NCBI GenBank assembly: GCA_023392475.1
Contig: JAEVZA010000001.1
Coordinates: forward strand, 1-7,865
Reading direction: 5' to 3'
DNA length: 7,865 bases
DNA from: Actinomycetes bacterium
Lineage (GTDB): Bacteria > Actinomycetota > Acidimicrobiia > Acidimicrobiales > Microtrichaceae
How positions within the stretch are numbered: position 1 is the stretch's first letter; the number at the start of each line of letters is the position of its first letter. The notes under the pieces are model-generated. The model was not told where the DNA came from. It ran no database searches and worked only from the letters and a program-made list of their open reading frames with translations. The translations under genes were made by a program, and so were the position numbers. Below are positions 1-6,516 of the stretch, in pieces.

Positions 1-55
1 ACCGAGATCCTGTGCAGGTGGAACGCTCAGCGTTCCGCTCGCACAGGATTTCGGT
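1..55. terminator. Intergenic hairpin 1, possible terminator of the gene to the left
   Basis: The first 55 bases form a nearly complete inverted repeat centred on C28. Bases 1-15 pair with 41-55, with one G-T at 6/50. After a short imperfect stretch at 16-20/36-40 with one A-C mismatch, 21-27 pair perfectly with 29-35. No T-tract follows on either strand. It ends 33 nt before cofD and just before the candidate cofD promoter, so it would lie outside a leaderless cofD transcript. It therefore more likely ends a transcript coming from the left. It is related to the hairpin at 2779-2827. A dispersed palindromic repeat is the alternative reading. Confidence 0.5.
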
Positions 56-80
56 CGTGCGGGACGGACTGACGTAGCGT
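52..80 (+). promoter_or_regulatory. Candidate leaderless promoter of cofD
   Basis: TAGCGT at 75-80 fits the actinobacterial -10 pattern TAnnnT and lies 8 nt before the ATG at 89, so transcription would begin at or next to the start codon. CGGTCG at 52-57 is a possible -35 with a 17-nt spacer. The same hexamer occurs at the same spacing before the SDR at 1890. No Shine-Dalgarno is visible before cofD, which agrees with a leaderless mRNA. This is inferred from geometry only; the -35 assignment is weak. Confidence 0.42.
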
Positions 81-88
81 CGCCCGCG

Positions 89-1069
89 ATGACGGACGTG
101 GCGGTGCTGTGCGGCGGCGTGGGCGCCGCGAAGTTCCTGCGGGGCCTCGTGGCCGTGCACGACCCGGCGCGGGTGACGGGCATCGTGAACGTGGGCGACG
201 ACTCGGTCATCCACGGGCTCCACGTGAGCCCCGACCTGGACACGATCACCTACACGCTCGCCGGCGCGGTCAACCCGGAGACGGGCTGGGGCCTCGCCGG
301 CGAGACGTGGCAGGCCATGGAGATGGTCCACCGCTACGCGGAGGCGAACGGGCGCACCGGCGGCGACCGCATCGGCGACGAGGCGGCCGGGTGGTTCGCG
401 CTCGGCGATCGCGACCTCGGCACCCACCTGTACCGGACGTCGCGGCTGCGCTCGGGGGCGCTGCTCGGCGCGGTCACCTCGGAGATCACCCGCGCGTGGG
501 GCCTCGAGCTGCGGCTCGTGCCGGTGACCGACGACCCCGTGCGGACGCGGGTCACCACGGACGACGGCCGCGACCTGTCCTTCCAGGAGTACTTCGTCCG
601 GGAGCACCACGACGTGGCGGTGACCGGCGTCCGCTACGACGGGATCGAGGAGGCCCGCGAAGCGCTGCTCGTCGTCGTCACCCTGATGAACGCCGACGTG
701 ATCGTGATCGCGCCGTCGAACCCGGTCGTGTCGATCGAGCCGGTGCTCGGCGTGCCCGGTGTGCGGGAGGCGGTCGCCGAGCGGCGGGACCGGACGGTCG
801 CCGTCAGCCCGATCGTGGGCGGCGCGGCGCTGAAGGGCCCCGCCGACCGGCTCCTCCGGGAGCTCGGCCACGAACCGACCGTCGTCGGCGTGGCCCGCTG
901 GTACGCGGACGTCGCCGGCACGCTGGTGATCGACGAGGTCGACGCCGACCTGGCCGACGCGGTCGAGGCGGAGGGCGTGCGCTGCATCGTGACCCCGACC
1001 GTCATGTCGGACGACGCCGGCGCCGGCGCGCTCGCCACGACCTGCCTCGCGGCCGTCACCGGGGCCTGA
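89..1069 (+). CDS. cofD: 2-phospho-L-lactate transferase CofD (FbiA), F420 biosynthesis
   Basis: This is the cytosolic transferase that moves the lactyl- or enolpyruvyl-phosphate moiety from the activated guanosine diphospho-donor onto the deazaflavin Fo. The product is F420-0, or dehydro-F420-0 in the actinobacterial route. Family motifs are clear in order: LCGGVGAAKFLRGL at residues 7-20, NVGDD at 34-38, HGLHVSPDLDTITYTLAG at 42-59, FALGDRDLGTHLYRT at 103-117, QEYFVRE at 166-172, IAPSNPVVSIEPVL at 207-220 and VSPIVGGAALKGPADRLL at 239-256. The length of 326 residues is full size for CofD/FbiA. The start places the N-terminal glycine loop within ten residues, as expected, and follows the candidate leaderless promoter. 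The stop is 1 bp from the cofE GTG, so the two are surely co-transcribed. Family assignment is secure; the exact phosphoenolpyruvate or phospholactate donor cannot be told from sequence. Confidence 0.96.
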   Translation: MTDVAVLCGGVGAAKFLRGLVAVHDPARVTGIVNVGDDSVIHGLHVSPDLDTITYTLAGAVNPETGWGLAGETWQAMEMVHRYAEANGRTGGDRIGDEAAGWFALGDRDLGTHLYRTSRLRSGALLGAVTSEITRAWGLELRLVPVTDDPVRTRVTTDDGRDLSFQEYFVREHHDVAVTGVRYDGIEEAREALLVVVTLMNADVIVIAPSNPVVSIEPVLGVPGVREAVAERRDRTVAVSPIVGGAALKGPADRLLRELGHEPTVVGVARWYADVAGTLVIDEVDADLADAVEAEGVRCIVTPTVMSDDAGAGALATTCLAAVTGA

Positions 1070-1070
1070 C

Positions 1071-1778
1071 GTGGGCATCGAGCTGCTCCCGGTCCACGGC
1101 CTCCCCGAGGTCGAGCGCGGCGCCGACCTGGCCGGGATCATCTGCGACGCCGTCGAGCTCGCGCACCACGACGTCGTCGTCGTGACCCAGAAGGTCGTGT
1201 CGAAGGCCGAGGGCGCGATGGCCGACATCGACCCCGACGACCCCCTCTCGCACAAGCCGCTCGTCGAGCGCGAGTCGGTGCGCATCCTCCGCCGCCGCGG
1301 CGACCTGATCATCAGCGAGACGAAGCACGGCTTCGTGTGCGCCAACGCGGGCATCGACCTGTCGAACGTCGACCGGGGTCGGGCCGCGCTGCTCCCCGAC
1401 GACCCCGACCGCTCCGCACGGCGCATCCGCGACGGCATCCGGGGGCGGACCGGCCTCGACGTGGGCGTGATCGTCTCGGACACGTTCGGGCGCACGTGGC
1501 GGCGGGGTGTGACCGACGTGGCGATCGGCTCGGCCGGCCTGCTCGCCGTGCTCGACCTGCGCGGCACCGAGGACGCCTACGGGCGCGAGCTGCAGGTGAC
1601 CGAGGTCGCTGTCGTCGACGAGATCGCCGGCGCCGCGGAGCTCGTCATGGGCAAGTCGACCGGCGTGCCGGTCGCCGTGGTCCGGGGCGTGGACGAGGCC
1701 GTGTTCGGCGACGGCGCCGACCGCTCCGGCGTCGTCAGCGACGTGGTGCGCTCCCCCTCCGAGGACCTCTTCCGCTGA
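1071..1778 (+). CDS. cofE: Coenzyme F420-0:L-glutamate ligase CofE (FbiB N-terminal domain only)
   Basis: This is the GTP-dependent ligase that adds gamma-linked L-glutamates to F420-0. Recognisable blocks are TQKVVSKAEG (residues 39-48), HGFVCANAGID (86-96), SDTFGRTWR (136-144), IGSAG (152-156) and DAYGREL (168-174), with acidic residues available for metal binding. The start is GTG, 1 bp after the cofD stop, with only a weak GGGG at 1061-1064; translation is probably coupled. At 235 residues it matches stand-alone CofE. Mycobacterial FbiB is nearly twice as long because of a C-terminal nitroreductase-like FMN domain that reduces dehydro-F420-0. That domain is absent here, and the next gene is an SDR and not a separate nitroreductase. 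A strong hairpin begins 8 nt after the stop. The family call is very secure; the number of glutamates added is unknown. Confidence 0.95.
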   Translation: MGIELLPVHGLPEVERGADLAGIICDAVELAHHDVVVVTQKVVSKAEGAMADIDPDDPLSHKPLVERESVRILRRRGDLIISETKHGFVCANAGIDLSNVDRGRAALLPDDPDRSARRIRDGIRGRTGLDVGVIVSDTFGRTWRRGVTDVAIGSAGLLAVLDLRGTEDAYGRELQVTEVAVVDEIAGAAELVMGKSTGVPVAVVRGVDEAVFGDGADRSGVVSDVVRSPSEDLFR

Positions 1779-1786
1779 CTCGCCGC

Positions 1787-1842
1787 TCCGTTCTGTTCGT
1801 CGAAAAGGGGTCGGCGCGCCCGCTTCCGACGAACGGAACGGG
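1787..1842. terminator. Intergenic hairpin 2 after cofE, probable terminator
   Basis: Bases 1787-1802 pair with 1827-1842 over 16 positions with two G-T wobbles. Inside, AA/TT and GGGT/GCCC (1808-1811 with 1818-1821) continue the stem to a six-base loop. It starts 8 nt after the cofE stop and has no T-run, like many proposed terminators in high-GC actinobacteria. Its outer arm contains TTCTGTT, shared with the hairpin at 2779-2827, but its apex differs. It lies upstream of the candidate promoter of the next gene, so it would separate the cof operon from the SDR. Confidence 0.55.
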
Positions 1843-1853
1843 TTCGTGCGGTC

Positions 1854-1882
1854 CGGTCGCGGGGACGGGGAGCCGGTAGGTT
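1854..1882 (+). promoter_or_regulatory. Candidate leaderless promoter of the plus-strand SDR
   Basis: TAGGTT at 1877-1882 matches TAnnnT and ends 7 nt before the ATG at 1890, putting the predicted transcript start on or beside the start codon. CGGTCG at 1854-1859 lies 17 nt upstream, the same hexamer and spacing as before cofD. No Shine-Dalgarno sits at normal distance; GGGGAG ends about 17 nt before the ATG, which is too far. Confidence 0.42.
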
Positions 1883-1889
1883 CCGGGCC

Positions 1890-2756
1890 ATGGCGATCGA
1901 ACCCATGGACGACCGCATCGTGGTCATCACCGGCGGCAACTCCGGCGTCGGCCTGGAGACCGCCGTCGGCCTGGCCGGCCTCGGCGCCCGGGTGGTGATG
2001 GGCTGCCGGAACCAGGAGAAGGCCAAGGCCGCCGTCGAGGACGTCCGCGAGCGCTCCGGCAACGACGCGGTCGAGACCCGTCCGCTCGACCTCGCGGACC
2101 TCACCTCCGTCGCCGAGTTCGCGGCCTCCCTGGGCGACCTCGACCGGATCGACGTCCTGGTGAACAACGCCGGCCTGATCCTCGACCACCGCACCGAGAC
2201 CGCGCAGGGCTTCGAGGGCACCTTCGGCACCAACCACCTCGGCCACTTCCAGCTGACCCGGCTCGTCGACGAGCAGCTGCGCGCCGCACCCGCCGCACGG
2301 GTGATCAACGTCGCGTCGCTCGCCCACGCCGCCGCGGTGGGCGGGATGTCCTGGGGCGACCTCGACCGGCACCGCCGCTACATCCCGTGGCAGGTGTACG
2401 GGGAGTCGAAGCTCGCGAACATCCTCCACGCCAAGGCACTGGCCCGCCGCTACGAGGGCAGCGGCGTGGTCGCGCACTCCCTCCACCCCGGTTCGGTCAA
2501 CACGAACTTCGGCGGCGAGGGCGACACGACCGGCGCCAACTCGTTCCTGCTCAAGCTCGGCGAGCCGTTCATGGTGTCGCCGGCGGCCGGTGCGCGCACG
2601 TCGATCTTCCTCGCGTCGTCGCCCGAGGGCGGCCAGTCGAGCGGCGGCTACTGGTCGAGGAGCCGCCGGTCGCGCCCGGCGCCGTGGGCGCTGCGGCCCG
2701 GACAGGACGACCAGCTCTGGTCGGTCAGCGACCGCATGCTCGCGGCCGTCGTCTGA
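1890..2756 (+). CDS. Short-chain dehydrogenase/reductase, retinol-dehydrogenase-like
   Basis: This is a Rossmann-fold oxidoreductase of the SDR superfamily, 288 residues, probably cytosolic with no signal or membrane segment. TGGNSGVG (residues 14-21) is the cofactor glycine loop. CRN at 39-41 after the second strand supplies R40, which suggests NADP(H) preference. NNAG is at 92-95, and the catalytic tetrad is N115, S143, Y170 and K174 (YGESK). The motif HPGSVNT at 199-205 and the C-terminal pattern SGGYW...LWSVSDRML (about 251-284) resemble the retinol dehydrogenase/WW-domain-oxidoreductase-like subgroup common in actinobacteria. The substrate cannot be deduced; these proteins are often annotated by name only, and retinol is unlikely to be the real substrate. 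ATG at 1890 is preferred because of the promoter spacing, although Met6 at 1905 would also keep the fold intact. It converges with the SDR at 2861-3610, with a hairpin between them. Confidence 0.92.
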   Translation: MAIEPMDDRIVVITGGNSGVGLETAVGLAGLGARVVMGCRNQEKAKAAVEDVRERSGNDAVETRPLDLADLTSVAEFAASLGDLDRIDVLVNNAGLILDHRTETAQGFEGTFGTNHLGHFQLTRLVDEQLRAAPAARVINVASLAHAAAVGGMSWGDLDRHRRYIPWQVYGESKLANILHAKALARRYEGSGVVAHSLHPGSVNTNFGGEGDTTGANSFLLKLGEPFMVSPAAGARTSIFLASSPEGGQSSGGYWSRSRRSRPAPWALRPGQDDQLWSVSDRMLAAVV

Positions 2757-2778
2757 GCCCGACCCGGACCTTCACCAG

Positions 2779-2827
2779 GTTCTGTTGCGCACCTGGAGCG
2801 CTCAGCGCTCCGTGCGCCCAACAGAAC
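2779..2827. terminator. Intergenic hairpin 3, probable bidirectional terminator
   Basis: The inverted repeat is centred on C2803. Bases 2795-2802 pair perfectly with 2804-2811. After a weaker middle (mismatches at 2793/2813, 2791/2815 and 2788/2818), 2779-2787 pair with 2819-2827. It lies 22 nt after the stop of the plus-strand SDR and 33 nt from the stop of the minus-strand SDR, an ideal place for a terminator used from both sides. There is no T-run. The apex is nearly identical to that of the hairpin at 1-55, with a compensated base-pair change. Confidence 0.6.
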
Positions 2828-2856
2828 GCTCGAGGTCGCTCGAGGGCGCTCGAGGG
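2827..2856. repeat. Three tandem 10-bp repeats, CGCTCGAGGG
   Basis: Three head-to-tail copies occupy 2827-2836, 2837-2846 and 2847-2856; the first has T in place of the last G. The array sits between the convergent-gene hairpin and the stop codon of the minus-strand SDR, so it is non-coding on both sides. Each copy contains the palindrome CTCGAG. No function can be assigned; it may be slippage in a 3' untranslated region. Confidence 0.75.
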
Positions 2857-2860
2857 CGGG

Positions 2861-3610
2861 TCAGGCGAGGGTGCCGCCGTCGACCTTGAGGCAGGTGCCG
2901 TTGACGTGCTCGGCGTCGTCGGAGGCGAGGAACGCGATCGCGGCGGCCACGGTCTCGGGGCCCCGCTGCTTGTCCAGCGCCATGATCCGGTACACGAGCT
3001 TCGCGTCGGCACCCTCGGGCAGCTGGAACTCGTTCTGGATCGGCGTGAGGATCGACCCCGGGGCGACGCTGTTGCAGCGGACCCCGAGCTTGCCGAACTC
3101 CACGGCGACGGTCTGCGTGAGGGCGAACACGCCGCCCTTCGACGCCGAGTAGGACACCGTCCACGGGTGGCCGGCGAGCGACGCGGTGGACGCCGTGTTG
3201 ACGATGTTGCCGCCGCTCTCGAGCAGGTGCGGCAGCGCCTCACGGACCATCAGGAACGTGCCGGTCAGGTTGACCGAGATGATGCGGTTCCAGTCGTCGA
3301 GCGTGGTCTCGCGCAGGTCCTTGAACTGCAGGATCCCGGCGACGTTGACGAGCGCGTCGAGCCGGCCGAACTCCGAGACCGTGGACGACACGACGTCGGC
3401 GACCGAGCCCTCGTCGGCGACGTTCCCGACGGCGGAGAGCACCTTGGACCCGGCCTCCCGGCAGGTGGAGGCCGTCTCCTCGAGGCCGTCGGCGTTCACG
3501 TCGGTGAGCGAGAGCGTGGCCCCCTCGGTGGCGAGGCGCTCGGCGGTCGCCCGCCCGATGCCCGACGCCGCTCCGGTGATGAGCACGACCTTGTCCGCGA
3601 ACCGCTCCAC
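2861..3610 (-). CDS. Classical SDR oxidoreductase (FabG-like)
   Basis: This 249-residue classical SDR is probably a soluble, tetramer-type enzyme. TGAASGIG at residues 12-19 is the nucleotide loop. D37 at the end of the second strand (TDVN) points to NAD(H) over NADP(H). NVAG at 89-92 replaces the usual NNAG. The catalytic residues are N114, S141, Y154 and K158 (YSASK), PGSI is at 184-187, and the usual C-terminal VNGTCLKVDGG is present. Start is GTG at 3610, chosen because AGGGGG sits 7 nt upstream and the glycine loop falls at the usual distance. Its promoter region holds a TATGAT box and a perfect 21-bp palindrome, so it is probably repressor-controlled and separate from the epimerase gene upstream. 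The substrate is unknown: 3-oxoacyl-CoA/ACP, steroid, sugar or terpenoid alcohols are all possible. It is not closely similar to the SDR at 1890-2756, so this is not a recent duplication. Confidence 0.93.
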   Translation of the reverse strand: MERFADKVVLITGAASGIGRATAERLATEGATLSLTDVNADGLEETASTCREAGSKVLSAVGNVADEGSVADVVSSTVSEFGRLDALVNVAGILQFKDLRETTLDDWNRIISVNLTGTFLMVREALPHLLESGGNIVNTASTASLAGHPWTVSYSASKGGVFALTQTVAVEFGKLGVRCNSVAPGSILTPIQNEFQLPEGADAKLVYRIMALDKQRGPETVAAAIAFLASDDAEHVNGTCLKVDGGTLA

Positions 3611-3617
3611 TGGCGAA

Positions 3618-3623
3618 CCCCCT
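3618..3623 (-). promoter_or_regulatory. Shine-Dalgarno of the minus-strand SDR
   Basis: On the minus strand AGGGGG lies 7 nt before the GTG at 3610 and fixes that start. It contrasts with the SD-less, apparently leaderless starts of cofD, the other SDR and the His-rich protein. Confidence 0.65.
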
Positions 3624-3651
3624 GTGGCCCGCCGCCCGGCGGGGAGCCGTC

Positions 3652-3670
3652 GATCTGACGGCCCGTCAGA

Positions 3671-3672
<2 letters not shown>
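3652..3672. promoter_or_regulatory. Perfect 21-bp palindrome, candidate TetR-family operator
   Basis: Two perfect 10-bp arms, GATCTGACGG and its complement, flank a single central base at 3662. The sequence overlaps the candidate -10 box at 3670-3675 and would cover the transcript start of the minus-strand SDR, 42 nt from its GTG, a typical repressor site. The TGACGGnCCGTCA core, short spacer and length fit TetR-family operators, which often control SDR and lipid-metabolism genes in actinobacteria. It also covers two bases of the epimerase stop codon, so a terminator hairpin for that gene is the alternative. No regulator gene is in the window. Confidence 0.6.
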
Positions 3673-4627
<955 letters not shown>

Positions 4628-4661
4628 CTGCAGCTTCCCCTTCGCCGTCGTGCGCGCCGGC

Positions 4662-5681
4662 TCAGGTGGCCGGCCACGTGGTGGCCGGGGGGAACCTGCC
4701 CCCCTGCGACTCGGTCCCCGCGGGGACGTCCTCGTCGAAGCCCACCACGGAGAGCTCGGTCAGCTCGCAGCCCTCGCCCACCACGGAGCGGGCGCCGACC
4801 AACGAGCGGTTCACCACGGCGCCGGTCGACACGCGGGCGCCGGCCATGACCACGGAGTCGACGACGCGGGCACCGGCGGCGACGATCGCCCCGGCCCCGA
4901 TCACGGAGCGCTTGACCATGGCCCCGGCGTCCACCCGGGCCGTGTCGTCCACGGCCACCTCGAACGTGCCGCGGAGGCCGTCGAGCAGGTCCAGGTGGGC
5001 CTGCAGGTAGGCCTCGGGGGTGCCGGCGTCGATCCAGTAGGCGGACGACTGCACGCCGTAGAGGCTCCCCTCGGTGACGAGCGCCGGGAACACCTCGCGC
5101 TCCACCGACACGCGGCCGCCGACCGGCACGAGGTCGAGCACGTCGGGCTCGAGGACGTAGGTGCCGGCATTGATCCAGTGGCTCGGCGCGGTGCCCGGCT
5201 CGGGCTTCTCGATGAAGGCCTCGACCCGGCCGACGTCGTCGAGCGGCACGACGCCGAAGCGCGACGGGTCCTCGACCTCGGTGAGGGCGATCGTGGCCCG
5301 ACCGCCGAACGACTCGTGGCGGCGCCAGAGGTCGCCGACGTCGAGGTCGGTCAGGACGTCACCGTTGAGGGCGATGAAGCGGTCCTCGATGCCGGCCTCT
5401 CGGGCCGCGAACGCGATCGCCCCACCCGTGTCGAGCGGCTCGGGCTCGACCGCGTAGCGGAGCCGCACGCCGGCGCACTCGCCGTCGGGGAACTCGCGGA
5501 CGAACACCTCGGGCTGGTAGCCGAGGGACAGCACGACCTCCTCGACGCCGACGCTGCCGAGGTGCTCGACGACGCGCTCGAGCATCGTCATCTCCCCGAC
5601 CGGGAGCATCTGCTTCGGGACGGCGAGCGTGAGCGGACGCAGACGCGTGCCGAACCCGCCGACGAGGATGACGGCCTTCAC
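4662..5681 (-). CDS. Sugar-1-phosphate nucleotidyltransferase with C-terminal left-handed beta-helix (ManB/GMPP-like)
   Basis: This enzyme couples an NTP with a hexose-1-phosphate to give an NDP-sugar and pyrophosphate. Residues 1-235 are the Rossmann-like transferase domain: GGFGTRLRPLT at 8-18, VPKQMLPVG at 21-29, DTGGA at 84-88, NGD at 106-108, FIEKP at 156-160, NAGTYVLEP at 171-179 and WIDAGTPEAY at 216-225. D108 and D218 would hold the metal. Residues 245-320 contain hexapeptide-like repeats (VIGAGAIVAAGARVVDSVV and following) forming a left-handed beta-helix, as in actinobacterial mannose-1-phosphate guanylyltransferases and some glucose-1-phosphate transferases. The full length of 339 residues fits. 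GTG at 5681 lies 5 bp after the stop of the His-rich protein with no evident Shine-Dalgarno, so translation is likely coupled. GDP-mannose is a reasonable guess by resemblance to mycobacterial ManB, but UDP- or dTDP-glucose cannot be excluded. Confidence 0.92.
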   Translation of the reverse strand: MKAVILVGGFGTRLRPLTLAVPKQMLPVGEMTMLERVVEHLGSVGVEEVVLSLGYQPEVFVREFPDGECAGVRLRYAVEPEPLDTGGAIAFAAREAGIEDRFIALNGDVLTDLDVGDLWRRHESFGGRATIALTEVEDPSRFGVVPLDDVGRVEAFIEKPEPGTAPSHWINAGTYVLEPDVLDLVPVGGRVSVEREVFPALVTEGSLYGVQSSAYWIDAGTPEAYLQAHLDLLDGLRGTFEVAVDDTARVDAGAMVKRSVIGAGAIVAAGARVVDSVVMAGARVSTGAVVNRSLVGARSVVGEGCELTELSVVGFDEDVPAGTESQGGRFPPATTWPAT

Positions 5682-5686
5682 GGGGC

Positions 5687-6442
5687 TCAGCCGGGCTTGA
5701 CGGTGGTCGTCGCCTGGCCGGCGGCCGTCGTGGTCGGCGCGGTGGTCGCCGGCGCGGTCGTCGCGGGGTTGCCGTTCACGGTTCCCGGTTGCGACTGCTG
5801 GTTGAGGTCCGACGGGTTCTGCAGCGTGTCGACCGACGGCGGCTGCTTCGGCGTGTCGCCCTTGGGGTTGAACGAGAGGACCATGATCTGGCCGTTCTCG
5901 GTGAAGCGCACGCCGCCGATGTCCTCGGTGATCTTCTTCGGGTCGGTCTTGTCGCTCGCCTGCGGCGGCCAGACGAAGAGGGCCACCTCGGCCTCCTTGT
6001 CACCGCACTTCTGACCGGTCTTGTAGGTCTTGCCGCCGGGGATCGTGAACGAGCCGTTCGAGACCTCGAGGCCCGTCTGGTCGGCGAACTTCTGGAACAC
6101 GGCGTTCTTGCCGGCCGCACCCGAGCCGAACGGGTGGATGTGGATCAACCCGTCCTGGTGCGTGTGGATGCCGAGGGCGTCGGGCTTGGCGTCGCTCAGG
6201 TTGTCCTGGAACTCGCCGCAGACGTTGACGCCGAAGGCGGTGTGCCAGTGGTCCCGGGTGGTCGGCGAGACGCTGGCGCTCGCCTGGCGGCTGTCCCGGG
6301 CGAAGTACACGAGCACCAGACCGACGACGACGATGCCGACGATCAGGGCCGGGTAGGCCAGGTTCCGGCGCTGCCCGGGGGCGCGGTTGACCCCCGCCTG
6401 CTGGACGCGCTTGATCTTCTTCGCGGACGAGGCCTTTCCCAT
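5687..6442 (-). CDS. Membrane-anchored His-rich extracytoplasmic protein of unknown function
   Basis: I do not recognise a named function. The 251-residue protein begins with a basic segment (residues 1-26, many Lys and Arg), followed by one hydrophobic helix at about 29-47. By the positive-inside rule the remainder would face outside. The extracytoplasmic part has paired histidines: DHWH at 64-67, IHTH at 92-95 and IHIHPF at 100-105, with cysteines at 75 and 146 able to form a disulfide. HWH...HTHxDGxIHIHP looks like a metal- or ligand-binding module, but that is inference. The C-terminal 45 residues are low-complexity, rich in Thr, Ala, Pro, Gln and Asn, like a wall-spanning or glycosylated tail. 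Its stop is 5 bp before the nucleotidyltransferase start, linking it to sugar-nucleotide synthesis. ATG at 6442 has no Shine-Dalgarno but follows TAGCGT by 10 nt. Strong codon bias supports a real gene. Confidence 0.88.
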   Translation of the reverse strand: MGKASSAKKIKRVQQAGVNRAPGQRRNLAYPALIVGIVVVGLVLVYFARDSRQASASVSPTTRDHWHTAFGVNVCGEFQDNLSDAKPDALGIHTHQDGLIHIHPFGSGAAGKNAVFQKFADQTGLEVSNGSFTIPGGKTYKTGQKCGDKEAEVALFVWPPQASDKTDPKKITEDIGGVRFTENGQIMVLSFNPKGDTPKQPPSVDTLQNPSDLNQQSQPGTVNGNPATTAPATTAPTTTAAGQATTTVKPG

Positions 6443-6452
6443 ACGGGGCCAG

Positions 6453-6480
6453 ACGCTAGCGCCTGCGCCCGTTCCGGCCG
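6453..6480 (-). promoter_or_regulatory. Candidate promoter of the His-rich protein gene
   Basis: On the minus strand TAGCGT (6453-6458) is the same hexamer as before cofD and ends 10 nt upstream of the ATG at 6442, implying a leader of only a few bases. CGGCCG at 6475-6480 is a weak -35 candidate at 16 nt. The site lies between the GT4 gene and this gene, so a separate transcript for the His-rich protein, nucleotidyltransferase and epimerase is plausible. Confidence 0.4.
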
Positions 6481-6482
6481 AA

Positions 6483-6511
6483 CCGGGCCCCGGCGGCCCG
6501 GGAGGGCCCTC
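6483..6511 (-). terminator. GC-rich inverted repeats after the GT4 gene, weak terminator candidate
   Basis: CCGGGCC at 6483-6489 pairs with GGCCCGG at 6495-6501 around a 5-base loop, and the 10-bp palindrome GAGGGCCCTC is at 6502-6511. Both lie 5-36 nt beyond the GT4 stop and before the candidate promoter at 6453-6480. There is no T-run, and short GC palindromes are common in such DNA, so confidence is low. Confidence 0.35.
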
Positions 6512-6516
6512 AGGCG

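Noticed and set aside
1779..1889. Riboswitch or small RNA in the cofE-SDR gap
   Set aside because: Beyond the single hairpin I see no conserved aptamer pattern, and the candidate promoter would give a leaderless transcript for the SDR.
1056..2486. Long open frame on the minus strand, 476 codons
   Set aside because: It is antisense to cofE and the plus-strand SDR, both with clear family motifs. Its translation is Val/Gly/Asp/His-rich without any known motif, as expected from high-GC shadow frames.
1..2827. Hairpins considered as ends of an insertion sequence or transposon
   Set aside because: No transposase or remnant lies between them, no target-site duplication is visible, and the genes between are ordinary chromosomal ones.
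2861..3610. SDR pair considered as a recent tandem duplication
   Set aside because: The two SDRs belong to different subgroups: NADP-type R40 with NNAG and a retinol-dehydrogenase-like tail in one, NAD-type D37 with NVAG and a FabG-like tail in the other.
2387..3658. Open frame of 423 codons on the plus strand across both SDR genes and the hairpin
   Set aside because: It crosses the convergent intergenic region and is out of frame with one SDR and antisense to the other. There is no protein motif.
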